Origin: Plutella xylostella
Lineage: Eukaryota; Arthropoda; Insecta; Lepidoptera; Plutellidae
Direction of reading: 5' to 3'
DNA: 64,000 bases
Assembly (NCBI RefSeq): GCF_932276165.1
Contig: NC_063984.1
Span: 10,051,501 to 10,115,500 of the forward strand
Shown: piece after piece, positions 45,363 through 57,126 of the stretch
How the letters are laid out: each line of letters starts with the position of its first letter
Numbering within the stretch: the stretch's first letter is position 1
Notes under the pieces: model-generated
Databases searched by the model: none
Seen by the model: the letters and a program-made list of their open reading frames with translations, nothing else
Told to the model about the DNA's origin: nothing
Made by a program: the position numbers and the translations under genes

Positions 45363-46589
45363 ATGACTTCCCAAGTGCTAAAATGTAGTAACTGTAACAT
45401 TGTGATATGTGAAATCCTAGCTTTTATTCAAAATAAGCTAGACGTGATGGATGAAGAGAGTTTGTTGCGTGTTTGTGCTACTTCCTTCCCGGAGGAAGAT
45501 GTCGCGGAAGCAAAGAAGCTCCTGTTTGATTCTGTCTCTAAGACAGGAATAAGGCGGAGGAAAGCTGGCAAGAACCGTCGGGAGCTGGAGGATATCATAG
45601 ATCTCTTCCAACAAACACCCCCAGAGGAGATGCCCATATTTGTTGCTCGAGACCTACTAAAACTTCCACCTGTAAGTTTTGACCATGTAGACGTGACTAG
45701 ACTCTTGAAGGACATTGTTGTAATACAGAAGGAGCTTAGAAACATCCAGGAATTCTATGCATCTGATGTCCAATATGCCACCGTTAACGAGTTGCAGGAT
45801 TTGAAATTGGAAATCGAGAATCTCAAAAAGTCGACGACGATTCCATCTACGGTCAAAAATGACCTGTATGTGAATACCCACAGAGGAGCTTTTTGCATGC
45901 AAGACAGCTTCGAGTGCAATAGCGGCCCGATGGGCCTACTACACGGCACTTTATATTCTACCCCCGAGAAAGCCGATAAGAGCGATGTCGGCAAACCAAC
46001 AGATTCGAATAAGCCGTCCTGCTCATACGCAAGCGTAACGGCTACTACTAATCAGAATAGCCGTCTCACTCACACGCATGGTGAATCGAAGCGCGTGGAG
46101 GCCCGCACGGCCACCGCTGGCGCTGTTGCGAACCGGACAGTGGCGAAACCGCGGTGGGCCTCAATGCCAGCTGACGCGAACAATAAGGAGGATTGTAATC
46201 TGGAGTCTGATTGGGTAACGGTCACTAGACATAGAAAGAAGACTAACGCCCGCTTTCAAGCAAGAGAGGGGCGAGCTCAAGTCTCTGGAAGCTCAACTTT
46301 TAAGGCAGCGGATGTTAAGATACCTTTATATATATATAATGTCTCAAAAGAGACGAAAGTCGAGGATATTTCGAATTATATAATGAATAAAACCGGTGCC
46401 CAGGTAACACTGGAGAAGGTAATAATGAAAGAAGAAAAAGATTATGACTCATATAAAATGTATGTATCGAAGAGTAAGTTAAATCTTTTTGAAGACGACA
46501 ATTTGTGGCCAAGTGGAATCCTGTTTCGGAGATATATTGTTTTCAACAAAAACAGAAAAGACTCGGAGGATAAAAAAACCATCAAATAA
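45363..46589 (+). CDS. LINE ORF1 protein (RNA-binding type)
   Basis: 408 aa from the first ATG of the frame; the frame is open a little further upstream but without ATG. ORF1 proteins of such LINEs coat the element RNA. Residues about 110-160 (KELRNIQE..LQDLKLEIENLKK) look like a short coiled coil. A basic, low-complexity middle region carries DWVTVTRHRKK. The C-terminal ~85 residues, beginning VKIPLYIYNVSKETKVED and ending LWPSGILFRRYIVF, follow the pattern of the C-terminal domain seen in ORF1s of many insect two-ORF LINEs, possibly an RRM-like fold. No zinc-knuckle (CCHC) is seen. The stop codon lies two bases before the ORF2 ATG, suggesting coupled translation. Confidence 0.85.
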   Translation: MTSQVLKCSNCNIVICEILAFIQNKLDVMDEESLLRVCATSFPEEDVAEAKKLLFDSVSKTGIRRRKAGKNRRELEDIIDLFQQTPPEEMPIFVARDLLKLPPVSFDHVDVTRLLKDIVVIQKELRNIQEFYASDVQYATVNELQDLKLEIENLKKSTTIPSTVKNDLYVNTHRGAFCMQDSFECNSGPMGLLHGTLYSTPEKADKSDVGKPTDSNKPSCSYASVTATTNQNSRLTHTHGESKRVEARTATAGAVANRTVAKPRWASMPADANNKEDCNLESDWVTVTRHRKKTNARFQAREGRAQVSGSSTFKAADVKIPLYIYNVSKETKVEDISNYIMNKTGAQVTLEKVIMKEEKDYDSYKMYVSKSKLNLFEDDNLWPSGILFRRYIVFNKNRKDSEDKKTIK

Positions 46590-46591
46590 AA

Positions 46592-49411
46592 ATGGCGATG
46601 AGCAAAGACACGATTAATTTAATAAGTTACAACTGTAAATCTGTTAAAAGGTCAGTACAGTGTGTCAAAAATCTGTGTGACATATGTGACGTCATTGCTA
46701 TCCAGGAACATTGGCTTTTACCGTATGATATACCTTTCCTTGGAACGATTCATGAAGACTTCGAATATACCGGCAAGTCTGCGGTGGATACTTCGGCTGG
46801 TCTACTGAGAGGGAGACCGTTCGGCGGAGTAGGTATTCTCTGGCGTAAAGGTGCGTTCGAGTCAGTGTCCGTCGTGGAGTGTAGAAGTGTGCGTATCACG
46901 GCTATTAAGGTGTCAGTAAATAATAAATCGTTATTAATCGCGAGTGTTTACATGCCTACAGATAGTAGCGATAATTTACCGGAGTTTAACGAGTGCATGG
47001 GTGAGTTGGGGGCCCTAGTGAATACTAGTGATGTGGAAAATATATACCTACTAGGTGATTTTAACTCACATCCCAAAGAGTTATTCTGCTCGGAAATGTT
47101 AAATTTTTGCGATGACTTGCAGCTTCTGTGTGCGGACTTCGAAAAACTCGGCATGTTTTCTGACAATTATACCTACATAAGTGACTCTTGTGGCAGTACA
47201 CGGTGGCTCGACCATTGTCTCGTATCCAAATCGGCTTGGAACTCAATAATGGATGTTAGCATAAAATATAATGTATTCTGGTCTGATCATTTACCGCTAA
47301 TGATACAATGTAATATTAGTACCATTAAGATTAATTTTCAAGATGTAAATAACAGTCTTAATAAAATAATTTGGGGTGTAAGAAACCCGGAACAAATTAG
47401 TTTATATGCAAATGAGTGTAATAAAAACTTGCGAACGATAAATCTTCCTGAACAACTTAGGAATTGCTGTGACAAATTGCAATGTTTTGACAATCATCAT
47501 CATCAGCTACTTGACGATTTGTATGCAAGAATTGTGAATATTCTGAGTGAAGCGTCGAAGTGTAGCAGTAAACTTAAATCTTATAAAAAAGTATCGCCGA
47601 TTATTGGATGGAACAGGCACGTCAGGGATGCTCACAGAGAGGCGCGGGTGAAGTTTGATGTATGGAACAGTACTGGTAGATCAAGAATCGGGAAAGCTTA
47701 TGAGGAGATGTGTGTATCGCGTAGGATTTTTAAAGCTAAGTTGAAGTGGTGTCAGAAAAACCAGGAACAAATAAAAATGGACATTTTGGCCACTCAGAGG
47801 CATAATAAAGACTTTAAAAAATTCTGGAAAAACACTGATAGACTGAACATCAAGCCAGGCCGACCTGTGAGCATCGATGGGGTGTCCGACCTAGGCGCTA
47901 TAGCGAACTTGTTTAGAGAACATTTTAGCGTTAAGTCTCCTCTCGGCCCGTCTAAGCTGGTGCTCAGTGCTGGAGCTCATGACGGTGATGTACCAGTTAG
48001 GTTCTCGGCGAAGGATGTTGAGAGTGCAATTAAAAACATGCATCGAGGCAGATCACCGGGACATGACAGTTTGAGCATTGAGCACTTGCAGTATGCTGGT
48101 GTTCATATGTGCCGTGTATTGTCTTTGTTCTTTTCGTTGTGTGTAGTACATTCATACCTACCGCCTGAACTTGTGAAGGTTATAGTCGTGCCAATAGTTA
48201 AGAACAGAACTGGTGATCTATCAGACAAGAGCAACTACCGGCCAATTTCGTTAGCTACAGTTATCGCGAAGGTATTTGATCACCTAGTAGACTCTTGTCT
48301 AGATAAATATATTAACTTGAATGACGCACAGTTTGGCTTCCGCCCAGCTCTTTCCACGGAGGCCGCGATATTATGTCTAAAGCATACGGTGAGGTACTAT
48401 TTAGACAGAAATACACCTATCTATGCGTGTTTTCTAGACCTCTCCAAGGCTTTTGACCTAGTGTCGTACGACATTTTGTGGAATAAGCTGGACGGAATTA
48501 TACCGAGTGATATTTTATCTGTGCTCAAGTATTGGTACGACAAACAGGTAAATTTTGTGAGATGGGGGGATATACTGTCTGATTCCTATAAAATGGAATG
48601 TGGGGTGAGACAGGGAGGGGTGACCTCTCCAAAATTGTTTAATCTATATATAAATGCATTGATTGGGGAACTAAAACGCACTGGTGTCGGATGCCATGTA
48701 GATGGGATTTGTTTTAACAATATAAGTTATGCAGATGATATGGTGCTGCTGGGCCCCTCAGTCAATGCATTGAGGAAATTGTTGGGGGTTTGTGAAACAT
48801 TCGCAAATAGTCACGGATTGTCATATAATGTTAAAAAATCGGAATTTATGTTTTTTGCTGTAGGTAAAAAAAGGTTTAGAACGGTTCCTGACCTATTTCT
48901 TAACGGTACTAAATTGAATCGTGTAAAAAGTTTTAAGTATCTAGGTCATTATGTGACTGAAAATCTGTGTGATGATATGGATATGGAAAGAGAACGCAGG
49001 GCGTTGGCCATCAGGGGTAATATGTTGGTCCGAAGGTTTGCCTATTGCTCTAAGCAGGTGAAGGTTACCTTATTCAAAGCTTATTGTCAATCAGTGTATA
49101 CAAGCAGCCTCTGGACTAACTATACTCAGAAGGCTTTCAGCGCCCTGCGCGTTCAATATAATAACACCTTCAGGATGATGATGGGGCTGCCCCGCTACTG
49201 CAGCGCGTCAGGCATGTTCGCAGCCGAGCGCACGGATGACTTTTACGCCATTATCCGGAAGCGAACAGCGTCTCTGCTGGGCAGAGTGCGGGCCAGCGGC
49301 AACAGCCTCCTGAGGGTGATCGCCGAGAGGGTGGATGGCCCTATCTTGAGACACTGGGTCCAAGTACTTAACTGGAACAGGGTAGGATCAGTACTCAGTG
49401 TTTCAAAATAG
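46592..49411 (+). CDS. LINE ORF2: endonuclease-reverse transcriptase
   Basis: 939 aa, open throughout. Residues 1-240 form an apurinic-type (exonuclease-endonuclease-phosphatase) domain with the expected catalytic positions N14, E39, the VYMP block (119-122), GDFN (155-158, D156 and N158), LDH (206-208) and SDH (231-233). Reverse transcriptase spans about 520-790: SNYRPISL (547-554), FGFRPALST (581-589), motif A CFLDLSKAFD with D616, motif B GVRQGGVTSPKLFN (671-684) and motif C YADD (713-716). A C-terminal ~150-residue region follows, with no RNase H motifs. It nicks target DNA and primes reverse transcription of the element RNA. All key residues are intact, so this copy may be competent, though that is not shown. 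Confidence 0.95.
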   Translation: MAMSKDTINLISYNCKSVKRSVQCVKNLCDICDVIAIQEHWLLPYDIPFLGTIHEDFEYTGKSAVDTSAGLLRGRPFGGVGILWRKGAFESVSVVECRSVRITAIKVSVNNKSLLIASVYMPTDSSDNLPEFNECMGELGALVNTSDVENIYLLGDFNSHPKELFCSEMLNFCDDLQLLCADFEKLGMFSDNYTYISDSCGSTRWLDHCLVSKSAWNSIMDVSIKYNVFWSDHLPLMIQCNISTIKINFQDVNNSLNKIIWGVRNPEQISLYANECNKNLRTINLPEQLRNCCDKLQCFDNHHHQLLDDLYARIVNILSEASKCSSKLKSYKKVSPIIGWNRHVRDAHREARVKFDVWNSTGRSRIGKAYEEMCVSRRIFKAKLKWCQKNQEQIKMDILATQRHNKDFKKFWKNTDRLNIKPGRPVSIDGVSDLGAIANLFREHFSVKSPLGPSKLVLSAGAHDGDVPVRFSAKDVESAIKNMHRGRSPGHDSLSIEHLQYAGVHMCRVLSLFFSLCVVHSYLPPELVKVIVVPIVKNRTGDLSDKSNYRPISLATVIAKVFDHLVDSCLDKYINLNDAQFGFRPALSTEAAILCLKHTVRYYLDRNTPIYACFLDLSKAFDLVSYDILWNKLDGIIPSDILSVLKYWYDKQVNFVRWGDILSDSYKMECGVRQGGVTSPKLFNLYINALIGELKRTGVGCHVDGICFNNISYADDMVLLGPSVNALRKLLGVCETFANSHGLSYNVKKSEFMFFAVGKKRFRTVPDLFLNGTKLNRVKSFKYLGHYVTENLCDDMDMERERRALAIRGNMLVRRFAYCSKQVKVTLFKAYCQSVYTSSLWTNYTQKAFSALRVQYNNTFRMMMGLPRYCSASGMFAAERTDDFYAIIRKRTASLLGRVRASGNSLLRVIAERVDGPILRHWVQVLNWNRVGSVLSVSK

Positions 49412-49517
49412 GGTGTGTAAATAAATAACTATATTAATGTGTTTGTGTTTGTATTTAGCCTAACCTAGTATTAAGATTCATTGTTACTAACACTTACTAT
49501 GGACTATGTGGTCTGAA

Positions 49518-49545
49518 AATAAATATTTATTATTATTATTAATAA
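49518..49545 (+). terminator. Polyadenylation signal and (ATT)n tail of nested LINE
   Basis: AATAAA at 49518-49523, then a short ATT tandem tail rather than poly-A, and then the host LINE frame. Confidence 0.65.
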
Positions 49546-50116
49546 AATTGTAAACAAAGCCTATAAAATGTACGGGTTTGTCATGAGATCAAGTATAGAC
49601 TTCGTACACCCCTCCACATATATTTACCTTTATAAGACTTTGATTAGGTCCCAACTAGAATACGCTGTTGCAATATGGAATCCTTATTACGCTAAATATA
49701 AAGATATTATTGAAAAAGTACAACGTAAATTTCTACGAGCTGTTCACTATCGCTGCGCTGGTTCACGACTACCTTACTCCGAATTAATGCAACTATATAA
49801 TCTACCCAGTCTTGAGTCTAGAAGAACACTTCTGTCCGCCATGACGCTGTACAACATCTGTCACGGTAGGTATAATTGTACTGAGTTGACTCGCCTCCTG
49901 TCATACGAAGTGCCCCGTACGGCGCAGCTGCGCGCGGTGCGCCGGCGCAGGCTGTTCGCTGCTCCCGGCAGCAACACTAACGCAGGCTTGCGCGCGCCGT
50001 TGCGCCGAATGGTAGATGACTATAACACATTCTTCCTTGGCATTGATATATTCTCGAGCTCACATTCTAAGTACAAACAAGAGGTCTTGCGCAATCTTAA
50101 CAATACTAATGAATAA
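49546..50116 (+). pseudogene. Jockey-like LINE reverse transcriptase, 3' fragment
   Basis: Continues the interrupted frame of the 44.6-kb fragment: KIVNKAYKMYGFVMRSS, then YKTLIRSQLEYAVAIWNPYY, a motif typical of the region after RT in Jockey/CR1 proteins, KVQRKFLRAVHYRC, and a C-terminal RRRRLFAAP block ending at the stop before 50117. Open from 49568 to 50116 (182 aa). The two halves are separated by the 4.2-kb nested element, so the protein is not made intact. Confidence 0.88.
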
Positions 50117-50513
50117 ATAAACCTACTATACATTGTAATAATATAATATACACATAAATATATATATATACATTAATAGCTATATTACTTGATAAAAATG
50201 TTGCATTCACGGATGTTTATATATTTCAATAATACATAATATTATTAATATTAATATTATTTGGGGTAATACACAAAATACTTACTTACATTATATTTGC
50301 ATACATACTTTACTTACTTCATAATTTACACACACCATCTGTTCTGACTGTTGTTTCTGTTATTTAATTAATATTTAACATAGTAATACGTGGATAACGC
50401 TGTGGGTTATACATTCTGTCATGTAACATATTTAAGATCATATATCTAAGTTTTAATGTATAACGGTTTGTTATCCCTAACAAATAAAATAAAAATAAAA
50501 AAATAAAATAAAA
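50117..50513 (+). repeat. 3' UTR and A-rich tail of the Jockey-like LINE
   Basis: Non-coding 3' region ending in an (AAATA)n-like tail at about 50483-50513, which marks the 3' end of the older LINE. Confidence 0.7.
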
Positions 50514-50868
50514 GCCTACTCCACCAAAACCAACTTAGTCAAGTTTTTCTTAAGTTTAGAATATTTTTTTAGATTGTACCTATTGTGTACATAGATATTT
50601 ACAGTTTGATTAAATGATTTATTACCCTCTTAGATAAGTTTGTGCCAAACCAAACTATCAAGAAAATCACTTGGTCAATAAGGTGACGAAATAATATCAG
50701 ATCCTCAAAAAATATGAGAATAATTTGACATCCATAATTTGCTTACCCATAGTTACCTACATCAACTTAACTTTCCAAGGTGTCTCGAAAACTTCACCGG
50801 GCACGTTAGCACGAGTCGTGGGAATGCGTGCGGGGGAGGGGACGGGGAGGGGGACAGCTAAATCCGCT
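50514..50868. other. Unannotated DNA
   Basis: No feature is recognised. Confidence 0.4.
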
Positions 50869-51009
50869 CTGGAGTGTTGCTCTATACTGAACAAAAACTA
50901 ACGAACCAGAGCTGTTTGCAATTGGCACGTTTAATACAACTCAATAGAGCCGTGGTTATCGCAGCAGCGCACCGAAACTTAGTTTTTCGTCGTATAGAAT
51001 GACCCCCTG
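50869..51009. mobile_element. MITE family M130, copy 3
   Basis: Ends GTTGCTCTATAC and CGTATAGAATGACCCCCTG; internal 'caattggcacgtttaatac'. Same orientation as copy 2. Confidence 0.72.
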
Positions 51010-51694
51010 AGCGTTTCTAATCTGCGACACAAACTGAATACGAGCGACGCGACGCGACGCGGCGTGACGTCGCGACGACATGCAGTGTCAGCTTAGCTGC
51101 GAATCCAGATTTATGTACCACTTGAGAAATATGGAGCCAGTTGAGTAAAGATACGGAAAGTGTTCATTCAAATATAGAATAACACTTAGAAATTATTTAA
51201 GTACATATTTTAACTATAAATGTCAACTATCATTTAATTTTTTGTTCACATTTCTCATGATTTCTCAAACATATAGAAGGTAGAATGTTATAAGTAATAA
51301 AAAAATGTGTACTTATAGTAAAAAGGGCTGATGATTCTAATCTTCTAATCTAACCCATAGCAATTTAAATGATTAAGCTTCAAATTTCCCTTAACTATAG
51401 CTGCCTATCAACACAAACTCGAGTTTATATCAGTAAGTATCACTTATACGAGAGCCAAAAACCCTGCTTTATAAAAACATATTCGCAGTGTGCACACACC
51501 CTTATGTGTCCCATAGACAGTGTTGCCTGAAGCTGCAGGCGAAGTCAAAAGGAAGTGACTCCATGCGGCCTCGCCCTTTGATGTGCACAGCGGCTAATGT
51601 TCTTTTATTTTGCGACGTGGATCAAGAATATGCTCGTACACACGCTGGCATGGTAACGTGAAAGAGAAATGGGGGTATAAGGCGGCCGCTACAT
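51010..51694. other. Unannotated DNA
   Basis: A CGACGCGACGCGACG-type simple run at 51044-51080 is the only standout. Confidence 0.4.
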
Positions 51695-51804
51695 GGGTTC
51701 GTTATCGACGTCCATAAACTCGTTTAAAGCGCGTTCTACTAATCACAGCGCCGTATGTTGAATTGAATCTCGATATGACGTTTATCTACGTCGCTAACGA
51801 ACCC
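51695..51804. mobile_element. 110-bp MITE (GGGTTCGTTA ends)
   Basis: GGGTTCGTTATCGACGTCCATAAAC at the left (shown in part) pairs with GTTTATCTACGTCGCTAACGAACCC-type sequence at the right, with a few mismatches. It is non-coding. Confidence 0.72.
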
Positions 51805-53417
51805 GTTTAGTAGTACTGGTACTACGTAGTAGCATGTAGCGAAGGCCATCAATGACTAAAATTCAGTAACTTCAACATCGTAGGCAATCATGACGCAAAA
51901 AGGTACCTATAGGTTCCATAAAAGTAAAATATTTCCAAAAATTAACATTATAAATTTTTTCTGTTGTTCTAATTGTTTTTTTTTACTTACGATATTGGTA
52001 TGTTTTCAAGAAATGTATTTTTAATTAGGCATTGTACGTGACTTCGTTGATATCTACAGAATAAGCCACCATAACACCAATAAGCTTATATTATAACTGG
52101 AAAAAGAGTGTGTGAAACTCAAGAATATGCTAAACAACATACAAAGAAAAATACTATTCTACCACCTCTATTAGTTCCACTTTACCTAAGTAGTCCTTTC
52201 ATCTTTCTTGCGCTTTCAATGTGGATGTTAGATTCTTGAGTTTCAAAATAATAGACAGAGTTTGCCTTATCCTTACCTTTACCCTTTCAGCACCTTTCAT
52301 TGTCATCCAATAGGGTAAACGTGTCTTTGAATACAATAAACTGTTCGTATCTATGGTTATTCTTACTTTTATTTCGACCTTACATAACTAGCAATTAATT
52401 TAATTGAAGGCCGTGTAAGGTTAAAATAATAAAAGCTACAGCCGTTTCATTGGCTACATAAAAATGTTGCGGTATAATTGGTGCACTATAGTTTTTGTTA
52501 GCAATACTTTCAGCCCTTTGCATATAAATCTACAAGGCAAAACAATACATCAAATAAAGGACTATCTTGATTTATCACACTATGATCAAGTGATGCCAAA
52601 AGATAAATACAATTAACTTCTACTAAACAAACATTCCGCTACTTCTGTTTATGAAAAAACACGATTAAAAAAACACTATAAACGTTATTAACCTCTTGTC
52701 TCGAAAAGACTCCGGTGCTTAAGACTGAAGGCTCTCAGGCATCTCAAGCGCGGCGCTCAAAACAACAACACGGGGTCAGGAATACCGTGTCGCACATCTT
52801 AGGGCCTAGATACACGGCCGGGAACACGATCCGATTGCCGGTCCGGTTTTGTAAAAGTAATGACATTTTTGGGTTTTTACGATATGATTTTTTTACTTAT
52901 TCATTATCAGCCAACTGTAATTAATACACTGTTGGACATACGCCTCTCAAGAGGATTGCCTATTTTGGAGAAGATAGGTGTGACACGTTAGGAGGAGATT
53001 CTAGAATACATTCTACTTTATAAATGAGCTGTGAACATTAAAAGATTCCTAAACATAGCCCGCGGAAATTATCGTCAGATATCCGTCGGGTATTTTCTCA
53101 GTTACACCATACCGTTCGTATTTACACCTCGACGTCGTATTTTGATGGTATTCCATTATGCAGAGCATAATTCCACCTCATTACATACAGCAATTTACCC
53201 ACCAGATTCGTCCATTCCATTATCCCAGTAACAAATTAGTTTATTACCTTAATTGTATGTACAATATGCTACCACCGACATAAATAGGCCTCTGGCAACA
53301 CATATTTTACTTGACACAGCAGTTTAACCGCGACTGGTTACTTATCATGTTATCCTCTTAGGTGCTTTGTGCGTGAAAACCTTTGCCTGAGATTATGAAG
53401 ATAATTCTGTTGAGGGC
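51805..53417. other. Mostly unannotated DNA
   Basis: 52918-52955 ('cactgttggacatacgcctc') is a scrap of an RTE 3' end on the minus strand. No gene. Confidence 0.4.
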
Positions 53418-53556
53418 CAGGGGGTCACTCTTTCAAATCGACGAAATTTTGTTTTTTCTACGCTTTGGAGCGCTGCATTAACCACGGCTCTGTCTCGTTG
53501 TATAAAGCGTGACACTTCTTGTTCGTACGTTCGTCGATTTAGAGAGTGACCCTCAG
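53418..53556. mobile_element. MITE family M130, copy 4
   Basis: CAGGGGGTCACTCTTTC start and TTTAGAGAGTGACCCTCAG end, with the internal 'ctctgtctcgttgtataaag' block. Confidence 0.75.
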
Positions 53557-56500
53557 GCCTCACACTGGCTGGCAAGACACGTTCATGTGAGGCGTTAAAC
53601 GGACCTAACTTGTATTGTTCCGAATTCAAATTTCAATTTAGCAAATCCTTATTCATAACCTCGATAGAGGAACTATCGACCTCGTAGCCGAGTCTGCTAA
53701 GATAATAGACTCGCAATGGTATGTCGTTACTTATGGTTCTCTAATTTTATAAAACCATTTTATGTACTTTTAACTTTTAAGACGTTATCCAGAGAGCTCT
53801 AGCTAGCTCATCTAGGACTATGTTTATATTATATTTGAAAATTACGCCCATTCAATATGGGAGCATATAACAGCCCTAGAACGTCACATTACAAATCCAA
53901 TATTTAAACAAAAGTATCTGATACATATTAGGTATGTATGGGGAGTGCGAGTTTTTACTCCGTTCGAGTAGTGGCGAGTTAACGTGAATTTGTATGGCGC
54001 GGGGGAGTCGCCATCTAGCGTACACGCGGCACAATAGCTCAGCACCATAAACAATTGTGTCGATTTTCACTGCTCAAAACAAAAACCTAGTAGGTAATAG
54101 GCCCTCTACATTTAGTTAAATCTTGTCATACCCAGCGTCAATCCTGAGACACGGATTCAATCGACGGGAGCGTCGGAAGTGGAGGCATCCATTACATCCG
54201 TAATATTAAGTGGCCGATCGGAATATCGTCAGACCCTTCGTTAGATTACTTATCCAGGAGTTATATTGCTATTCTACTGAGAACAGAAATGGAGGAGGAT
54301 TTCCGTAATCCATTTTGTTCACCCGCTTTATTTGCTTGCTTATATTGTGTTTTCATGAGAATGTACATTTTGTAGAGTCAGTCTATTTATTTAAGACATT
54401 CAATATTTAATATTTAAGTGGTAACTACAAGACAGTGTTAGGTTAAGGAATTATAATATAATTGAGGATAGGGAGAACCCTTAAGTAGAGAATAAATAAA
54501 TAAACCAGATTGGTATTACGTGGAACTCACAACTTTTTACGGTTGAGTTGCGAGACTTGGCTTTTTTACAGGTTCTGTTTTTGATGGCATCTATTTTATA
54601 GATCTCTCAGTCTTTCACCTTAGTTCTGTAAGTGTTAACAAAGTTTTACGTCAACGTCTAGTACTAATATCGCAGCATACACATGCGTTTAATAAATATT
54701 TTACAGCCGAGTCTAACGACATGTTCTCAACAGCAGCTTCACTCTCCGCCATTACTTCCAATGTTTACGCAGCTAATCTTTACTGCGCAGTTCCTTTACA
54801 AACGTTTAACTTAGAATAATATGTTGCACCGTATTTACAGCAACATTCTAGGCAAGAAGCTCGCTCACTTGTCAATGTGACAAATACATGCAAATAGACC
54901 ATCAATTCCGTTCGTACGAGAAAACACGAAGATACATCGGAGAGTTTTATTCTTTTGCGGCGTCGCACAGAGGGGTGTATTCTGTAGTTTCCTTTGAGCA
55001 CCGCATCGAGAATAGCCTATCGAATACGTCGGATCTGTCGCTGTCGATAACGATCTTGTTATAAAGGCGGGAAGCAATAGGCGCCCGGGTCTTCGATAAT
55101 TGGCACCGGAATAGGGGCCTTTAGTACAAGTCGACTGGTTTGACCGGCATAGGAGGAGATCTAATTAGTTTGGTAAGTGAAACTTGGGGCCGGAATTAGC
55201 TGGTTTGTTAGACCTCTATTATCGGGTGAGTTACTCTAATTATTTATTGATTTAAGACTAGTGCTGAGAACAAGACATTTGCGCAGGCTTTTCTGTTGCA
55301 TTTGTTTTGCTCTGATGGATATAATGCTGCAGAGAAGAATCGGTACTTAGTGGATAAAAACGGGTTCCCGAGTGGAAACCACGAACTAGCGTGAGAAGTC
55401 CCGAGCCCTCTAAACTGTGGTAGAATGAGGAAGGCCGAGGACATGCCATTTCGGAAAATTGGCTGACGCATAGTTAACATGGATGACCTATATGAATCAA
55501 CATACAGCACCAGACCAAAAGACCGTAGACTGTGAATAAATCCAAAAACCTCACGAAAAACCCGAAAGCGCGTCGCGAATTCAGGTAGAAAATTGTGATT
55601 GGTATTTTTAGCGAGCATTAGGTGTTCGCCGCCCGGGGCGCCGTCTCCGGGAAGAATGTAATAACGCCCCGGCAACTGCAACACCGGGGCGGCCACGTCG
55701 TCACGTGATTACGTAGGGTTGCCATGTGGAAAATATAAATAGTAAAGTAAAAAGCGGATTTAGGACGATTGCGAACCACATTAGCAATCAACCATCTTAT
55801 ATAGCATTTTTGGTATTTTTTAAATATATTTTTTTAAATAAATATTATAATAATTTCAATATTTTGTCAGGTCATGGTCAGGTCCATGGAAATTATGTCA
55901 CTTTAAACAGTGTGAAAATATTACAAAATGACGACTTATAGATATACAGTATAGAAAGGCCGCCAATTGCTTTGAACAATCTCAGACAACCTTCTGACGG
56001 AAGAGACAATTTTATGATTTATGAGAGTTGTTGTGCAAAGACTACAACTCAAACAGTACAACATAACACTATAATGGACGTGACGAGAACAGGACCTGGC
56101 AACCCTAAAACCCGCTCACAAAGAGTCTCGAGCAGAAAGTGTGAACCGAGTAGAGAAAATCAGGGGAAGTGTCAAAAGTATTAAAGTGGTGGGCGTCCAC
56201 CCGAGCGACGCCCGTTACATCTTATAGATTGTAACTTCCATTTTTAACCTCAAAACTTCAACTAAAACGCCGAATCATTCTATTCCCGACCTCACCTGAC
56301 CCGAGCTTTCTATCCCCGAACAGAAACGAATAAGAAATAAACATAAAAGATCTTTCACATATTTTCCCTGACTTATTCATGGCGCACCTTTCACCGTATC
56401 GTATGCAAGTGGAAAAATACTCCATTTAATGGGCTGAAGCCTACCTTTGCGGGGCCTACTAGTATATTCCGCGTGCCACCGATTTATAACACCTCCTTTG

Positions 56501-56995
56501 ATCTCGGCAAGAGGCCCGTAGTTTGCACGAGGGTCACTCGGCGCAGGGCGCACGCACCAGCGCTTAAATTTAACATATGGATGTACATAGCTTCTGGATT
56601 TTCTTTCACGTGATGATGGTGTACAAACACACAGCACGTATTATTTCAATGCGGGATAACCTTCCTTGTAAGAGTAGAGGGCTTTTGTAGTAACCTCCAC
56701 TCTTGGCAGGCGGATTGGAGATTTGATGCTGTACGCAGGAAAAAAAATAGATAATTTTCTTTTAGATTAAAACCTATTCATAAATTTTACTTTAAAAATC
56801 CGTTATTATTTCAAACTGACGTTACAAACTTCTAGAGCGACATTCCATACAGACGGATTCGAAATCACGAACAAAAGGCTCCCGACAGAAATCGATGGTG
56901 AAAAACCTGAAACGTCACTTGAAAAAACTCGCGACGAAACTGGCAACAACAAAATGAGTTTGTAGCAAAATATTGTTCTTTTCCACCCTCCTACT
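53557..56995. other. 3.4 kb of unannotated DNA
   Basis: Short open frames (for example minus strand 55244-55696, 150 aa) show no domain, signal peptide or splice context that I recognise. No repeat family was identified. Confidence 0.4.
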
Positions 56996-57126
56996 CTGGG
57001 GGGTCACTCTATATGACGATAAACAAAGTTTCGGAGCGCTGCTGCGCGAGCCACGACTCTATCTCGTTGTGTTAAACGTGCCGATTGCACGGCAGGTCTC
57101 GTTTGTTAGTATAGAGTAACCCCCTG
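56996..57126. mobile_element. MITE family M130, copy 5 (best preserved)
   Basis: GGGGTCACTCTATATGACG start and TATAGAGTAACCCCCTG end. The centre contains GGAGCGCTGCTGCGCGAGCC and 'ttaaacgtgccgattgcacg'. Confidence 0.8.

Larger units (their letters stand above)
45303..49545 (+). mobile_element. Full-length two-ORF LINE nested in the Jockey-like LINE
   Basis: A 4.2-kb element starting near AGTCAGTCAGTCGCGCGCG and ending after AATAAA (49518-49523) with a short (ATT)n tail (49527-49541). It carries ORF1 and ORF2, both open. The host LINE frame stops at HIKS and resumes at the INKIVNKAYK segment, which fixes the borders within a few bases; no clear target duplication is visible. The LINE clade is not certain: ORF2 has an apurinic-type endonuclease and RT and no RNase H, which fits the CR1/L2/Jockey side of the LINE tree. 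Confidence 0.9.

Noticed and set aside
55244..55696. 150-aa minus-strand frame as a gene
   Set aside because: No recognisable motif; overlapping frames and composition suggest chance.
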